A stretch of 30,271 bases of DNA, from positions 1-30,271 of the forward strand of contig JAKIVW010000007.1 in assembly GCA_022750355.1 (NCBI GenBank), given 5' to 3'. This document shows, one piece after another, positions 21,842-30,099 of the stretch. The stretch is from Thermoplasmata archaeon. GTDB taxonomy: Archaea; Thermoplasmatota; Thermoplasmata; Lutacidiplasmatales; UBA184. Below the pieces are notes generated by a model, which was not told the DNA's origin, did not search any database, and saw only the letters and a list, made by a program, of their open reading frames with translations. A program made the translations under genes and the position numbers. Each line of letters begins with the position of its first letter. The first letter of the stretch is position 1.

Positions 21842-22641
21842 CGCCGAGCCGACCGAGCGCCATAGTCGCCCAGCCACTGCGATCGGCTCCACCACCGTGA
21901 CCGCTCACGAGCCAGATACTCGCGTTGGTGGCGGTTGGGGCCGCTCCAGAGATGGGTCCACGGTTCGGCGTACTCGACCTCCCAGAGGACGAGCGGTTCG
22001 GGCGGGACGGTGGGAAGCGTGAGTCGGATCTCCCCCGAGAGGGCCGCCCGGAGCCGGGCGAGGGGGAGTCGCCCCGCGTCCGCCTCGCGCAGGGCCGCGA
22101 CCGTTTTTCGAACTTGGCCCCACACGAACGCGGGCGCCCGCACCTCGATCGTCCGTCCTCCGTCGGGGGAAACCGAGACGGTGACGGATTCGACCGTCCG
22201 ACGGACCGGGGCCTCGCGGGGCACCTCCCGACCGAACGACCGGACGTCCACTTCTCCTCGGATGAGCGCCGCGGCCGCTTCGGCGGCCTCGTGAGGTTGA
22301 TTGTCGGGTGCTTCGTAATACCGGTACACGCGACGGGTCGCGGCGCGAACCCGGTAATCGTCGGGAATGGGCCGTGCCGCCGTGAAGCAGATCGCCGGGT
22401 CGATCCCGTTCAACGCCCGGATCGTGGCCGCGGGCGAGAAGGAGGTCGAGACGCCGAGGGCATTGGCCCGGGCGCTCACCCCGCGGTCCGTACGACTGGC
22501 GGCTTCGAGTCGCCCGAAGGTCGGGGCGGACGCGATCTTGTACCGGGTGAGCCCTCGGCGGATCTCCCCCTCGATCGTCCGTCGACCGGGCTGTCGCGCC
22601 CAGCCGGAGAACCCGACCCCGTCGTACCCGAACCGGACCAA
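21838..22641 (-). CDS. truA: tRNA pseudouridine synthase A
   Basis: TruA converts uridines in the anticodon stem-loop (positions 38-40) of tRNAs to pseudouridine. The 267-aa product has FGYDGVGFSGWARQP (residues 4-18), the catalytic loop ASRTDRGVSARANA with Asp52, YRYYEAPDNQPH and a GQVRKTVAALREADAGRLP segment near the C-terminus. The start is TTG at 22641: the frame has no ATG, GTG or TTG between it and the upstream stop at 22741. A gaatatcac TATA-like sequence lies about 33 nt upstream. Its stop overlaps the stop of the convergent hps-rraA gene by 3 nt. It diverges from the pst operon. Confidence 0.9.
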   Translation of the reverse strand: MVRFGYDGVGFSGWARQPGRRTIEGEIRRGLTRYKIASAPTFGRLEAASRTDRGVSARANALGVSTSFSPAATIRALNGIDPAICFTAARPIPDDYRVRAATRRVYRYYEAPDNQPHEAAEAAAALIRGEVDVRSFGREVPREAPVRRTVESVTVSVSPDGGRTIEVRAPAFVWGQVRKTVAALREADAGRLPLARLRAALSGEIRLTLPTVPPEPLVLWEVEYAEPWTHLWSGPNRHQREYLARERSRWWSRSQWLGDYGARSARR

Positions 22642-22738
22642 CAGTCGCGCCGTAGCGGGCGGAGTCCGGTGATATTCTTGACGGGGAGCCTCGCCCGTCG
22701 GACGCGTGCGGCGGGGTGAGAGCCCGTCGCATATGGCC

Positions 22739-22789
22739 CGCTATGAGGTCACTATAGCGCAATATAGATTCTACATTGGTTTTCTATAT
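22739..22789. promoter_or_regulatory. AT-rich operator/promoter candidate of the pst operon
   Basis: This patch is strikingly AT-rich in a GC-rich genome. It contains three inverted repeats: CGCTAT-N9-ATAGCG (22739-22744 / 22754-22759), CTATA-N6-TATAG (22752-22756 / 22763-22767) and ATATAG-N16-CTATAT (22762-22767 / 22784-22789). The string ttttctatatc can serve as a TATA box for rightward transcription. It is the natural place for a phosphate-responsive regulator to bind, by position upstream of pstS; no known Pho box consensus for this group was matched. Confidence 0.5.
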
Positions 22790-22969
22790 CTCCGTCGTCC
22801 GGGTCCCCGCACCGATGTTCGGCGTCGGTCGACCCGTTTTCCGCCAACCGGCGGGACGGCGTACCCGAGGAAATCGGGCCGGTCCATCCAGCCTCGTTCT
22901 GCGGTGCCCTCGGAGCATCGGCGGCTTGCACTCCTCGATTCACTACACGAGGGGAGGGAAAACAACGGA
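22790..22969 (+). other. Leader region of pstS
   Basis: There are about 180 nt between the last TATA-like sequence and the pstS ATG. Together with the operator patch this makes a 328-nt gene-free stretch from 22642. It is GC-rich again, contains no convincing small ORF, and ends with the purine-rich ribosome site gaggggaggg (22949-22958), 11 nt before the ATG. If transcription begins near 22815, the mRNA has an unusually long leader for this genome. No known riboswitch was recognised. Confidence 0.4.
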
Positions 22970-24187
22970 ATGAGCGGACAAGGAACGGGACAACCGTCCA
23001 ACGCGGCACCCCCGACGGAAACCATGAAACGTAGCCGATCGAACACCCCGATGTACGTGGCCCTCGCCATTGTGGTCGTGGTCATCCTGGTGGTCGCCGC
23101 CGGGTTTTACGCAGGGTGGTTCAAGGGATCGAGCTCAACGCCTCCGGCCCCTGGCACCTGCGCGCCGCCTTCCGGCGGTTCCATCAAGGGCGCCGGCTCT
23201 ACGCTTGTCTATCCGCTGCAATACCAGTGGGAGACCGTCTACGGCGGCGGCACCGCGGTGAACTATGAATCGGTCGGCAGTTCCGCCGGCATCACCGATA
23301 TCTCGACCAAGACGGTCGAATACGGTGCGAGTGACGCCCCCCTCAACCACGCCCAGGTGGTCGCGGCTCCCGCCCCGTTGCTGACCATCCCGGAGTCGGC
23401 CGGTGGAGTCGTTCCGATCTACAACGTCGCGGGAGTCCCCACGCTGAATTTCAACGGCTCGGTCCTCGTCGGGATCTACATGGGATCGATCACCAACTGG
23501 AACAGCACGCCTATCCAAACCCTCAACCCCGGCGTGACCCTCCCGAACGCGGGGATCCAGGTCGTCGAGCGCTCGGACGGCAGCGGAACCACCTTCATCT
23601 GGACGAGCTACCTCTCCCAGGAGAGCCCCGCGTGGGCGAGCTCCGTTGGGAAAGGGACGACCGTGGTTTGGCCGGTCGGCAGTGGCCAACCGAAGAACGC
23701 GGGGGTGGCCGGGTACGTCCAGAAGACGCCGGACACTATCGGGTACGTCGACCTGAACTACGCGCTGAACGGCGGAATCCAGTTCGGCAAGGTCCTCAAC
23801 CCCGCGGGGCACTACGTCCTCGCCAGCGTGAACAACACTGCCTCGGCGCTCAAGGACGCGAATCCGACCCTGCCCGCAGGGAACGGGGACTGGTACAACG
23901 TCTCGGTGCTCAATGCGCCGGGCGCCGGCGATTATCCGATCACGTCCCTGACGTACGTCTTCGTCTACCAGGATCTGAGCGGCGCCTACGGCTCGGCGAT
24001 CACCCTGACGACGGCCGAGACGCTCGTGGACTACCTGTATTGGATGGTGACGACCGGCCAGTCGTATTCGGCCCAGCTCTACTACGTGCCGCTACCGGCC
24101 TCGATCGTGACGTCCGACGAGACGACGATCGCTCAACTCACCTACGACGGGAGCGCGGTGCCCAACACGTGCGGGTCGTCGGTCTAA
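22970..24187 (+). CDS. pstS: Phosphate ABC transporter substrate-binding protein
   Basis: PstS captures phosphate outside the membrane for the Pst importer. The 405-aa product has a short cytoplasmic start (residues 1-27), a membrane helix (28-50) and then a PstS domain beginning IKGAGSTLVYPL (72-83), where the Ser-Thr loop binds phosphate. Further motifs are YGASDAPL, GSITNWNS and the second binding loop ERSDGSGTTFIW. No lipobox is present: it is anchored by an uncleaved N-terminal helix instead of a lipid. There are only two cysteines outside the membrane, Cys64 near the start and one in the last seven residues (NTCGSSV), which could form a disulfide. The ATG at 22970 follows a good ribosome site; ATG 23024 is a shorter alternative. 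First gene of pstSCAB-phoU. Confidence 0.92.
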   Translation: MSGQGTGQPSNAAPPTETMKRSRSNTPMYVALAIVVVVILVVAAGFYAGWFKGSSSTPPAPGTCAPPSGGSIKGAGSTLVYPLQYQWETVYGGGTAVNYESVGSSAGITDISTKTVEYGASDAPLNHAQVVAAPAPLLTIPESAGGVVPIYNVAGVPTLNFNGSVLVGIYMGSITNWNSTPIQTLNPGVTLPNAGIQVVERSDGSGTTFIWTSYLSQESPAWASSVGKGTTVVWPVGSGQPKNAGVAGYVQKTPDTIGYVDLNYALNGGIQFGKVLNPAGHYVLASVNNTASALKDANPTLPAGNGDWYNVSVLNAPGAGDYPITSLTYVFVYQDLSGAYGSAITLTTAETLVDYLYWMVTTGQSYSAQLYYVPLPASIVTSDETTIAQLTYDGSAVPNTCGSSV

Positions 24188-24215
24188 CGACGCGCCAGGG
24201 CCGGAGCGGGCGACA

Positions 24216-25184
24216 ATGACACGACCAACCCTTTCCCCCGGGGACCCCATCGTCCGTCGACGCCCTCGACGATGGGGTGACCTGATTTTTGCGGCTCTCG
24301 TCGGGGTCGGGGGGATCGGCGTCCTCGTCCTCATCCTGGCGATCGTCGGCATCCTGGTCGACCAATCCGCGATGTCGTTCCGTGCCTTCGGTTGGGGTTT
24401 CATCATCGGCACCCAGTGGGACGTGAAGAACAACATCTACGGAGTCGTCCCGGCGCTCTCCGGCACGCTGATCACCAGCGCGATCGCCCTGCTGATCGGA
24501 TTCCCGCTCGCGATCGGCTCGGCGATTTTTCTCACCACCCAGGCCCCGCGATGGATGCGGGGCCCGGTGGGAACGGTGATCGAGATGCTGGCGGCGGTGC
24601 CGTCCGTCGTCTATGGGTTCTGGGCGTTGTACGTGCTCGGACCCTACATGCGGACCTCGGTCGAGCCGGCCCTCCACCGATACCTCGGCTGGACGGGCGG
24701 ATTCAACGGACCCGCCACCGGGACGGACATCCTGACGGCCGGCGTGATCCTCGCGATCATGGTGATCCCCACGATCTCCGCGATCAGCCGGGAAACCCTC
24801 GCCGCCGTTCCGAACAGCCAGAAAGAGGCGGCGCTCAGCCTCGGCGCCACGAACTGGGAGACCACCCGGTATGGCATCGTTCCCTACGCGCGGTCGGGCA
24901 TCTTCGGGGCGACCATCCTCGGTCTCGGACGCGCGCTCGGGGAGACGATGGCCGTCACGATGACCATCGGGAACCGCGATGCGGTCCCCACGTCCTTCTT
25001 TTCCCAGGGTCAAACGATTTCGAGCCTCATCGCGAACGAACTCACGAACAGCAACGGCCCGCTCCAGTACTCGGCGATCATCGAGGCGGGCCTGATCCTC
25101 CTTCTCATCTCCCTCCTCGTCAACGTCGTGGCGCGGCTCCTCCTCTGGAGAGTGCTCCGGGTCAGCGGAGGGTCCACCGAATGA
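24216..25184 (+). CDS. pstC: Phosphate ABC transporter permease PstC
   Basis: This is one of two channel-forming permeases of the Pst phosphate importer. The 322-aa product has six hydrophobic segments. The ABC-permease coupling loop is found at KEAALSLGATNWETTRYGIVP (about 206-226) and is followed by GLGRALGETMAVTM, a PstC signature. MLAAVPSVVYGFWAL is also typical. It starts 28 nt after pstS and its stop overlaps the ATG of pstA (ATGA). Length is normal. Confidence 0.95.
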   Translation: MTRPTLSPGDPIVRRRPRRWGDLIFAALVGVGGIGVLVLILAIVGILVDQSAMSFRAFGWGFIIGTQWDVKNNIYGVVPALSGTLITSAIALLIGFPLAIGSAIFLTTQAPRWMRGPVGTVIEMLAAVPSVVYGFWALYVLGPYMRTSVEPALHRYLGWTGGFNGPATGTDILTAGVILAIMVIPTISAISRETLAAVPNSQKEAALSLGATNWETTRYGIVPYARSGIFGATILGLGRALGETMAVTMTIGNRDAVPTSFFSQGQTISSLIANELTNSNGPLQYSAIIEAGLILLLISLLVNVVARLLLWRVLRVSGGSTE

Positions 25185-26068
25185 AGTTCGATCGATCCGC
25201 TCGGCGAAAGTTATGGAGCCACACGATGACCGTCCTCGCCGGGCTCTGCGCCCTGGTCGCGCTCATCCCCCTCGCGAGTGTGATCTACCAAGCGGCCGTG
25301 CTCGGAGGTCCCGTCCTCTCGGTGGACTTCTTGACCGCCAACCCACCGTCGCCGTGCTCGCCGGTCGTGGGTCAGCCCCCGTGCGCGGTCGGGGGGATCG
25401 GCTCGGCCATTCAGGGTACGCTCATCCTCGTCGGTCTCGCCACCGCGATCTCCGTCCCGATCGGACTCGCCGCCGCCGTCTTCGCGGTGGAATACCGGGG
25501 CCGCTTCCTGGGGCTGGCCATCAGCTTCACCGCCGACGTCCTCACCGGAGTGCCCTCGATCATCGCGGGGGTGTTCATCTACACTTACTTCGTGATCTAC
25601 TACCCGGTGATCGTGTTCAGCGCCCTCACCGGGGCCCTCGCCCTCTCCGTGATCATGATCCCGATCGTCACGCGAACGTGCGAAGAAGCGTTGCGAACGG
25701 TCCCTCATTCCCTCCGGGAAGCAGCGCTCGCGTTGGGGATCCCCAAGTGGAGAACGACGCTCCAGATCGTCGTCGTCACCGCGCTGCCCGCCGTCCTCAC
25801 CGGCATCCTACTCTCCGTCATGCGGGCGGCGGGGGAGGCCGCACCGCTCCTCTTCACGGCGTTCGGAAGCCGACTCGGCTTCCAAGGGTTCAACAACCCG
25901 ATCAACGCGCTGCCCTTGCTCATCTACAACTTCGCGGAGAGCCCGTACAAGAACTGGATCAGCTTGGCGTGGGGCGCGGCGCTGATCCTGATCATCCTGA
26001 TCCTCATCGCCAGTGTATTGTCCCGGCTCGTCGTCAACCGAATGGTCCGCCGAATGCGAGGGGGGTGA
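25181..26068 (+). CDS. pstA: Phosphate ABC transporter permease PstA
   Basis: This is the second permease subunit of the Pst importer. The 295-aa protein has the PstA signatures DVLTGVPSIIAGVFIY, the coupling loop LREAALALGIPKWRTTLQIV and MRAAGEAAPLLFTAFGS. It has about six membrane helices, the last followed by a basic tail. The ATG at 25181 overlaps the pstC stop. A periplasm-side loop between helices 1 and 2 contains two cysteines (SPCSPVVGQPPCAVG) that could pair outside the cell. Confidence 0.94.
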   Translation: MKFDRSARRKLWSHTMTVLAGLCALVALIPLASVIYQAAVLGGPVLSVDFLTANPPSPCSPVVGQPPCAVGGIGSAIQGTLILVGLATAISVPIGLAAAVFAVEYRGRFLGLAISFTADVLTGVPSIIAGVFIYTYFVIYYPVIVFSALTGALALSVIMIPIVTRTCEEALRTVPHSLREAALALGIPKWRTTLQIVVVTALPAVLTGILLSVMRAAGEAAPLLFTAFGSRLGFQGFNNPINALPLLIYNFAESPYKNWISLAWGAALILIILILIASVLSRLVVNRMVRRMRGG

Positions 26069-26073
26069 TCCGG

Positions 26074-26829
26074 ATGGAGGGGGCCAAGATGCAGGTCGAA
26101 GGGCTGTCGGCGTACTACGGCAAGACGAAAGCGATCTCGGAGATCTCGGTCGGTTTCCCGGAGGGAAAAGTAAGCGCGATCATCGGCCCTTCGGGGTGCG
26201 GGAAGTCCACCCTCATTCGGTGCCTCAACCGAATGCATGAGACCTTGCCACGGACCCGGGTCGAGGGCCGGATCCTCCTCGACGGGGAGGACATCCTCCA
26301 GCTCGACCCCGTCGGGGTCCGCCGCCGGGTCGGGATGGTGTTCCAGAAGCCGAACCCTTTCGTCACCATGTCCATCTTCGACAATGTCAGCGTGGCCCTG
26401 CGCTTCGCGGGTCGGCACTCTCGGGACGAGATCGATCGCGCGGTGGTTCGGAGCTTGCAACAGGCGGCGCTCTGGGACGAGGTCAAGGACCGCGTGGACG
26501 CCCCGGCGGTCTCCCTTTCCGGAGGTCAGCAGCAGCGCCTGTGCATCGCCCGGGCGCTCGCCGCGGAACCGGAGGTCCTCCTCATGGACGAGCCGTGCTC
26601 CGCCCTGGACCCGGTCGCGACCGCCAAGATCGAGGTCCTCGTCGACGAGCTGAAGTCACATTATACGGTCATCATCGTCACGCACAACATGCAGCAGGCC
26701 GCCCGGGTGGCCGACTACACCGCCTTCCTGTACCTCGGCAAGCTGATCGAGGTGGGTCCTACGGAGTCGCTGTTCGAACGACCGAAAGAACGACTAACGG
26801 AACAGTACATTACCGGGAGATTCGGATGA
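26074..26829 (+). CDS. pstB: Phosphate ABC transporter ATP-binding protein
   Basis: PstB powers phosphate import by ATP hydrolysis on the inner face of the membrane. The 251-aa product has Walker A GPSGCGKST (about residues 38-46), the Q-loop GMVFQKPNPF, the ABC signature LSGGQQQRLCIARAL, Walker B VLLMDEPCSALDP and the switch histidine in VIIVTHNMQQA, all intact. The ATG at 26074 is preferred, with a gaggggg ribosome site about 9 nt upstream. GTG 26065, which overlaps the pstA stop (GTGA), would add three residues. Its own stop overlaps the phoU ATG. Confidence 0.96.
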   Translation: MEGAKMQVEGLSAYYGKTKAISEISVGFPEGKVSAIIGPSGCGKSTLIRCLNRMHETLPRTRVEGRILLDGEDILQLDPVGVRRRVGMVFQKPNPFVTMSIFDNVSVALRFAGRHSRDEIDRAVVRSLQQAALWDEVKDRVDAPAVSLSGGQQQRLCIARALAAEPEVLLMDEPCSALDPVATAKIEVLVDELKSHYTVIIVTHNMQQAARVADYTAFLYLGKLIEVGPTESLFERPKERLTEQYITGRFG

Positions 26830-27557
26830 CGGACGATTCCCCAATAACGCCGGAAGAGCCGCGCGGGGCCGATGTCGAGATACGCCGTCTCAAGGAGCAG
26901 GCCAAAGAGATGGGCCAGTGGGCCCTCCAGATGGTCCACAACGGCTGGGCGGCGTTCAATGCCGGCGATCTGGACGCGGCGCAGAAGGTGCTCGACCGGG
27001 ACACGGAGTTGGACCGGTTCGACGAGAACATCGAGCACGAGATCATCAGTTTCCTCGTGATTCGGCAACCGGCCGCGGTGGACCTGCGGACGGCCGCCGC
27101 CCTCCTCAAGATCTCGACCCACCTCGATCGGATCGGCCGCCTCGGATTTGACATGGCGCGGATCACCACCCCCAAGACCTCCCCCGACGTCCCGGAGTTG
27201 GCCGGGGTGCTCGCCGCGATGGACCTGACGGTCGAATCGATGGTCCAGCAATCCCTCGATGCCCTGGTCGAGGACCAGTCCGCGCTGGCGCTCGGGCTGT
27301 TCGTCCGGGACGACGAGGTCGACCGGTTGCATCGCGACGCGATGCGGCTGATCGTCGAGGGGCTCCGACGGGACCCTCAGTCCGCCCTTCGGCTCTCGAA
27401 CGAGCTCCTCGTGGCGCGGCACTTCGAGCGGATCGCCGACAATGCGTGCAAGATCGGGGAGAAGACCATCTACGCCGTCACCGGACAGCGACGCTCGGAG
27501 TACCTCCCGCGCCACCCCTACACCCCCTACATTCTCGAACGACCGAGTCCGAAGTAG
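26826..27557 (+). CDS. phoU: Phosphate-transport regulator PhoU
   Basis: PhoU links Pst transporter activity to phosphate signalling and limits uptake when phosphate is plentiful. The 243-aa product is all-helical, with two PhoU repeats of about 100 residues. Each carries the metal-binding acidic pattern: LDRDTELDRFDENIEHE in the first and VRDDEVDRLHRDA in the second, followed by ARHFERIADNACKIGE. There is no fused DNA-binding (AbrB) domain as in some haloarchaeal relatives, so transcription control would need another partner. The ATG overlaps the pstB stop. It is last in the operon. Confidence 0.94.
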   Translation: MTDDSPITPEEPRGADVEIRRLKEQAKEMGQWALQMVHNGWAAFNAGDLDAAQKVLDRDTELDRFDENIEHEIISFLVIRQPAAVDLRTAAALLKISTHLDRIGRLGFDMARITTPKTSPDVPELAGVLAAMDLTVESMVQQSLDALVEDQSALALGLFVRDDEVDRLHRDAMRLIVEGLRRDPQSALRLSNELLVARHFERIADNACKIGEKTIYAVTGQRRSEYLPRHPYTPYILERPSPK

Positions 27558-27662
27558 CCGAGCGATCCCGCTTCCGAACGTGCCTCCGGAGGGGGACGGC
27601 TGCCCCGGACCCAGCAAGCTCATAGCACCCGGGCGTGGTCCGCGACCCGTTCCGACGAGGGC

Positions 27663-27737
27663 GCTCCCGTAGTCTAGTCCGGTCAAGGATTCGGGGCCTT
27701 CGACCCCGTAACGCGGGTTCGAATCCCGCCGGGAGCA
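27663..27737 (+). tRNA. tRNA-Glu (anticodon TTC)
   Basis: The 75-nt sequence folds as a full cloverleaf. Acceptor arms are GCTCCCG (27663-27669) and CGGGAGC (27730-27736) with discriminator A. The D arm holds AGTCCGGTCAA. The anticodon stem is CGGGG/CCCCG (27692-27696 / 27704-27708) with loop CCTTCGA and anticodon TTC at 27699-27701. The T arm is GCGGG-TTCGAAT-CCCGC. There is no intron and no encoded CCA. The base before the anticodon (position 33) is C instead of the near-universal U. Confidence 0.93.
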
Positions 27738-27769
27738 TCCGCCGGAGCCCGACCGGATCGGGGCGGGGG

Positions 27770-28744
27770 CTAGCGCTCGGGCTCGAGGGGGAGGAGGGGG
27801 ATGAGCGAGGTCCCCGGCGCGCGCGGTGCATAGTCCCGGACGTACCCCCCGTAGTACGGCACGCGGGCCGCGACGACCGTGCGGAACGCTTCCCGGAGTC
27901 CGGCGTCGTCCAGCCCCCGCGTCGGGACGAGGTCGTCGTTCCGGTTGAGGCATCCCTTGAGTTCGCCCCTGTGGGTGACTCGGATCCGGTGGCAGTTCAT
28001 GCAGAACTCGGGATTGCGGACGGGGTCGACCACTTCGACTTCCGCCCCTTTGAACAGATAGATCCGGCGATGATGCATCTCGCGGACGAGCACCCGGTCC
28101 GCGCGGCTCTCCAGCCACCGCTTCACCGCGTCGATGTCGACGGACCAGTCCCGATGCCCGACCAGCTCGGGCATGAACTCGATGAGTTGCAGGCGGAGTC
28201 CTTCGGTCCGGCTCGCGAATTCGATCATCTCGGGGAGGTGGGGGAGCGTGGGTCGGAAGACCACGAGGTTCAGCTTGACCGGCTTGAGGCCCACGCGAAG
28301 GGCCGCCTGGACGCCGGCGAGGACGGGCGCGAGCGATCCCCCCCGAATCTCTCGGAAGGCGGTCGGATCGAGGGAGTCGACGGAGATGTTCACGCGTTTG
28401 AGTCCGGCGTTCCGGAGACCCTCGGCCCGCGCCGCCAACATCGACCCGTTGGTCGTCAGGGAGACGTCTTCGATATGGCGCACCGTCCGGGCGACGATCT
28501 CCTCCAGATCCGGCCGGACGAGCGGTTCGCCGCCCGTGAACTTGACCGAATGGATGTCGAATTCCCGGGCGACCCGGACGAGACGTTCGACTTCGAGGGG
28601 CGACATCTCCTCCTCGTGGGCCGCCCGGGGGCGAGCGACGGGCCCCAGCCCCTCATCGTGGCAGTACACGCACGAGAAGTTGCATCGCTTCGTGACACTG
28701 ATGCGGACGTCGGTCACTCCGCGCCCGAACGAATCGACCAGCAT
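27770..28744 (-). CDS. moaA: GTP 3',8-cyclase (molybdenum cofactor biosynthesis)
   Basis: MoaA is a radical-SAM enzyme that converts GTP to the cyclic precursor of molybdopterin. The 324-aa product has the radical-SAM triad CNFSCVYC (Cys21, Cys25, Cys28), the SAM-contact KFTGGEPL and the MoaA-specific second cluster FCMNCHRIRVTHRGELKGCL near residues 248-267. It is the usual archaeal length and lacks the terminal GG seen in many bacterial enzymes. The ATG at 28744 has a TATA-like ttctttagt about 28 nt upstream, suggesting a leaderless message. No other moa gene is in the window. Confidence 0.92.
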   Translation of the reverse strand: MLVDSFGRGVTDVRISVTKRCNFSCVYCHDEGLGPVARPRAAHEEEMSPLEVERLVRVAREFDIHSVKFTGGEPLVRPDLEEIVARTVRHIEDVSLTTNGSMLAARAEGLRNAGLKRVNISVDSLDPTAFREIRGGSLAPVLAGVQAALRVGLKPVKLNLVVFRPTLPHLPEMIEFASRTEGLRLQLIEFMPELVGHRDWSVDIDAVKRWLESRADRVLVREMHHRRIYLFKGAEVEVVDPVRNPEFCMNCHRIRVTHRGELKGCLNRNDDLVPTRGLDDAGLREAFRTVVAARVPYYGGYVRDYAPRAPGTSLIPLLPLEPER

Positions 28745-28767
28745 TCCAACGTCCTGAGCGGTCGGAG

Positions 28768-28779
28768 GACTAAAGAATT
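28768..28779 (-). promoter_or_regulatory. TATA-like element of moaA
   Basis: On the minus strand the sequence aattctttagt lies about 28 nt before the moaA ATG. It is an AT island in the 209-nt divergent gap between moaA and carA. Confidence 0.5.
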
Positions 28780-28908
28780 GGCGCTGGGGTCAGATACGGG
28801 CCCGGAAACTCACGGACGACGACTACGGCTCCGGGGGAGGGCGTATCCGGCCGATCCCTCCCCGTCGGCCGCTTCGAAGTGAAAATTCACCCGTGACGAC
28901 CGGCAAAT

Positions 28909-28918
28909 CTTAAAATCG
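28909..28918 (+). promoter_or_regulatory. TATA box of carA
   Basis: The sequence cttaaaatcg, preceded by the BRE-like cggcaaat, is the strongest AT island in the moaA-carA gap. Its centre lies about 41 nt before the GTG at 28954, which predicts a short leader of about 15 nt. Confidence 0.6.
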
Positions 28919-28953
28919 AAACCCCTCCTCCTTCCCTTCGGGTTCCTGACGCC

Positions 28954-30099
28954 GTGCCGGCGCGCGCCGCCGAGGTCGAGCTTCGGGGGACTCTTTTTCT
29001 CGAGGACGGCACGCGGTTCGACGGCGCGGGCTTCGGGGCCGCCGCCCGTCGTGTCGGGGAGGTCGTCTTCACGACCGGGATGGTCGGCTATCCGGAGTCG
29101 CTGACCGACCCGTCGTTCCGGGGTCAGATCCTGACGTTCACCTATCCGCTGCTGGGAAACTACGGCGTTCCCCCCGCCCACGCGGTCGACCAGTACGGAC
29201 TGCCCCACCTCGAGAGCGGGGAGATCCAGGTGCGCGGTCTCGTCGTGCGGGGCACGACGAAGCCCCATCACTGGACCAGCGGTCGGTCCCTAGGGACCTG
29301 GCTCGAAGAGGAGGGGGTCCCCGGTATCCAGGGAGTGGACACTCGACGCCTCACCGAGCATCTCCGGTCCGAAGGCGTCGTCCGGGGTGTGATCGACGTC
29401 GGCCGACGCGACGACCGACCGTCGGACGATGAGCTCCGGGCCGCGATCCGCCGTGCCCCCGCCTATGCGGAGGAACGGTTCATGGCGGAGGTCGCCCCGA
29501 AGAAGGCGACGCTCCTCCAGGGGGAGGCCGGACCTCTGGTCGCCGTGCTCGACTGCGGCATCAAAGCCAGCATTCTCCGCGCGCTCCTCGACCGAGGGGT
29601 CTCGGTGCTCCGGCTCCCGTTCGACCATGAGGTGCCGACCAAGTGGGAGGGTCGACGCGTTCATGGGCTGGTGGTCGGCAATGGACCGGGGGACCCGGGC
29701 GAACTCGTAACGACCGTCCGAGAGATCGGGCGGCCCGCGAACCGCAGTCTCCCGACCCTCGGAATCTGCCTCGGCCATCAACTGTTGGCGCTCGCCCACG
29801 GGGGAACGACGTTCAAGCTCAAGTACGGGCACCGCGGCCAGAACAAGACCATCCTCTTTCCCGACGGACGCGCCCTCATCGTGAGCGAGAACCACGGGTA
29901 CGCCGTCGACCCAAGATCGCTCGGGGGCTCTCCGCTCCGGCCCTGGGCCACCAACCCCGACGACGGCACACTCGAGGGGCTCCGCGACCGAGGGGGCCGG
30001 GTGCTCGCCCTGCAGGGGCATCCCGAGGGACACCCTGGACCCCAGGAGGCCGGCTTCGTCTTCGACCGCTTCGTGGCCAAGGTGAAGCGACGCGCATGA
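28954..30099 (+). CDS. carA: Carbamoyl-phosphate synthase small subunit
   Basis: CarA is the glutamine amidotransferase subunit that releases ammonia from glutamine for carbamoyl-phosphate synthesis (arginine and pyrimidine pathways). The 381-aa product has the N-terminal CarA domain (GTLFLEDGTRFDG, VVFTTGMVGYPESLTDPS, GIQGVDTRRLT). The class I amidotransferase domain has the nucleophile in GICLGHQ (Cys272), KYGHRGQN, VSENHGYAV and the His-Glu pair in QGHPEGHPGP. The GTG start at 28954 fits the family's opening strand. Its stop overlaps the ATG of carB. Length is normal. Confidence 0.96.
   Translation: MPARAAEVELRGTLFLEDGTRFDGAGFGAAARRVGEVVFTTGMVGYPESLTDPSFRGQILTFTYPLLGNYGVPPAHAVDQYGLPHLESGEIQVRGLVVRGTTKPHHWTSGRSLGTWLEEEGVPGIQGVDTRRLTEHLRSEGVVRGVIDVGRRDDRPSDDELRAAIRRAPAYAEERFMAEVAPKKATLLQGEAGPLVAVLDCGIKASILRALLDRGVSVLRLPFDHEVPTKWEGRRVHGLVVGNGPGDPGELVTTVREIGRPANRSLPTLGICLGHQLLALAHGGTTFKLKYGHRGQNKTILFPDGRALIVSENHGYAVDPRSLGGSPLRPWATNPDDGTLEGLRDRGGRVLALQGHPEGHPGPQEAGFVFDRFVAKVKRRA

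Noticed and set aside
22776..22973. Small ORF of 65 aa in the pstS leader
   Set aside because: It starts with TTG, has no ribosome site, shows no domain or hydrophobic pattern and covers the promoter region.
26065..26073. GTG 26065 as the pstB start
   Set aside because: It overlaps the pstA stop and is possible, but ATG 26074 has a better-spaced ribosome site and the family start. The difference is only three residues.
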